NCBI RefSeq assembly: GCF_011090165.1 | Contig: NZ_JAADJT010000008.1 | Location: 62,001-126,000, forward strand | DNA: 64,000 nt | Origin: Duganella aceris | GTDB lineage: Bacteria; Pseudomonadota; Gammaproteobacteria; Burkholderiales; Burkholderiaceae_D | Reading direction: 5' to 3' | Part shown: positions 63,130 through 64,000 of the stretch, in pieces | Layout of the letters: the number at the start of each line of letters is the position of its first letter | How positions within the stretch are numbered: the stretch's first letter is position 1 | Notes under the pieces: generated by a model | What the model was told of the DNA's origin: nothing | What the model saw: the letters and a program-made list of their open reading frames with translations, nothing else | The model's database searches: none | Position numbers and translations under genes: made by a program

Positions 63130-64000
63130 ATGAAATTTTTCATCGCCCACCTGGCCACGGAAACCAACACCTTCGCCGCCGCGCCGACCGGGTGGGGCGC
63201 ATTCGAGGAAGTGGGCATCTTCCACGGCGACGCCAGCGTGCGCGAGCCCGAGGGCGCGGGCGCGTTCCTGCATTTCCTGCGCGGCCTGATCGAGGCCGAC
63301 GGCAACGAGGTGGTGGAAAGCCTGTGTACGCTGGCGCAACCGGCCGGCCGCACCGTGCGCGCGGTGTACGAGGCCCTGCGCGACGAGATCCTGGCCGACC
63401 TGCGCGCGGCGCTGCCGGTCGATGCGGTGCAACTGCTGCTGCACGGCGCGATGGCGGCCGATGGTTATGACGACTGCGAGGGTGACCTGGCGGCGCGGAT
63501 CCGCGCGCTGGTCGGGCCTGACGTGCCGATCGGCCTGGAGCTCGACCTGCATTGCCATTTCACCGAACTGATGCAGCGGTCCGCCGACGTGATCGTCGCC
63601 TTCAAGGAGTACCCGCACATCGACACCGACGAGCGCGGGCGCGAGCTGTATCGGCTGCTGGTCGCTACGGCGGCCGGCCGCGTCAAGCCGGTCACCGCGG
63701 TGTTCGACTGCAAGATGGCCGGCCTGTGGCACACCACGCGCGAGCCGATGCAAGGCTTCGTGCGGCGCATGCAGGCGGCCGAGCGCGAGCCCGGCGTGCT
63801 GTCGGTCTCGCTCGGCCATGGCTTCCCCTGGGGCGACGTGCCGCAGGCGGGAGCCAAGCTGTGGGTGGTCAGCGACAACGACCCGGCGCTGGCGCGCGCG
63901 GTGGCGGACAGGCTGGGCGCGGAGTTCTGGGCGCTGCGAGAGCGCATCGGCGCGCAACCGATCGGCATCGACGAGGCGCTGGACGGCACGTGGGCGGGGC
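63130..64000 (+). CDS. M81 family metallopeptidase (MlrC-like), 3' end outside window
   Basis: 290 codons visible. Starts MKFFIAHLATETNTFAAAPT, then LLLHGAMAADGYDDCEGDL, ELDLHCHFTELM and KEYPHIDTDERG, the N-terminal part of the M81 (MlrC/YjgZ-type, DUF1485) family with metal-binding His and Asp residues. MlrC hydrolyses linearised microcystin and tetrapeptide; other members have unknown substrates. Last visible gene of the operon; the C-terminus and whatever follows are not in the window. Confidence 0.88.
   Translation, partial: MKFFIAHLATETNTFAAAPTGWGAFEEVGIFHGDASVREPEGAGAFLHFLRGLIEADGNEVVESLCTLAQPAGRTVRAVYEALRDEILADLRAALPVDAVQLLLHGAMAADGYDDCEGDLAARIRALVGPDVPIGLELDLHCHFTELMQRSADVIVAFKEYPHIDTDERGRELYRLLVATAAGRVKPVTAVFDCKMAGLWHTTREPMQGFVRRMQAAEREPGVLSVSLGHGFPWGDVPQAGAKLWVVSDNDPALARAVADRLGAEFWALRERIGAQPIGIDEALDGTWAG

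Noticed and set aside
61482-64000. Complete microcystin degradation (mlr) cluster
   Set aside because: mlrA is not seen, and S12/M81/MFS families have many other substrates. Kept only as a formal similarity.

Overview
The window is high-GC chromosomal DNA from a betaproteobacterium, most probably Oxalobacteraceae (the Massilia/Duganella/Janthinobacterium group). This rests on gene order and protein flavour: a cox operon with ctaG, two small membrane proteins, SURF1, ctaA, ctaB and SCO; plsX-fabHDG-acpP-fabF followed by ygfX-rpoE-rseA-degP; then lepA-lepB-rnc-era-recO-pdxJ-acpS-uvrC-pgsA. The genus is an inference. No rRNA, CRISPR array or intact transposase was seen.

Layout. 1-2.3 kb: end of trmL, comF, and a divergent BioC-like methyltransferase. 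2.3-11.6 kb: aa3-type cytochrome c oxidase (coxB with a fused cytochrome c, ctaD, ctaE), its copper and heme A assembly factors and several small proteins. 11.7-14.9 kb: an AI-2E/PerM-type membrane protein, a periplasmic solute-binding protein and a CorC/HlyC-type CBS protein. 15.0-18.9 kb: an unrecognised three-gene operon (OmpA-like lipoprotein, five-TM protein with a helical tail, vWA-like exported protein) bracketed by two near-identical giant palindromes. 19.1-27.2 kb: RsmI-like methylase, Maf, YceD, L32 and the fatty acid synthesis operon. 27.3-39.8 kb: sigma-E module, DegP-type protease, then translation, secretion, RNA processing, repair, vitamin B6 and ACP activation genes, ending in uvrC. 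39.9-41.2 kb: pgsA, then four identical tRNA-Gly(GCC) genes and one tRNA-Cys(GCA).

The accessory part starts right after the tRNA array. A HEPN/MNT toxin-antitoxin pair abuts a hybrid pseudogene made of a CaiB/BaiF CoA-transferase start fused to a pcaB fragment. From 42.7 to 47.6 kb lies a set of reactive-electrophile genes: a TetR regulator with an old-yellow-enzyme reductase, an SDR preceded by stacked palindromes, and a NemR-like regulator with a DJ-1/PfpI protein, these last two carrying the same TAGAC-N5-GTCTA box. From 47.7 kb to the end there are an exported LamG-like protein, a LytS/LytTR two-component pair, an NTF2-like protein, a CocE/NonD hydrolase, and a tightly packed six-gene operon: TonB receptor, two membrane-anchored S12 serine hydrolases, an MFS transporter, a D-aminopeptidase-like S12 hydrolase and an M81 metallopeptidase. 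The operon looks like a peptide uptake and degradation system, formally similar in enzyme classes to mlrB, mlrC and mlrD.

The best candidates for something undescribed are the palindrome-bracketed OmpA/TM/vWA operon (with the palindromes themselves, whose arms differ in an 11-bp block yet stay perfectly self-complementary) and the peptidase operon. All functions are read from sequence motifs by eye; no database search was possible.
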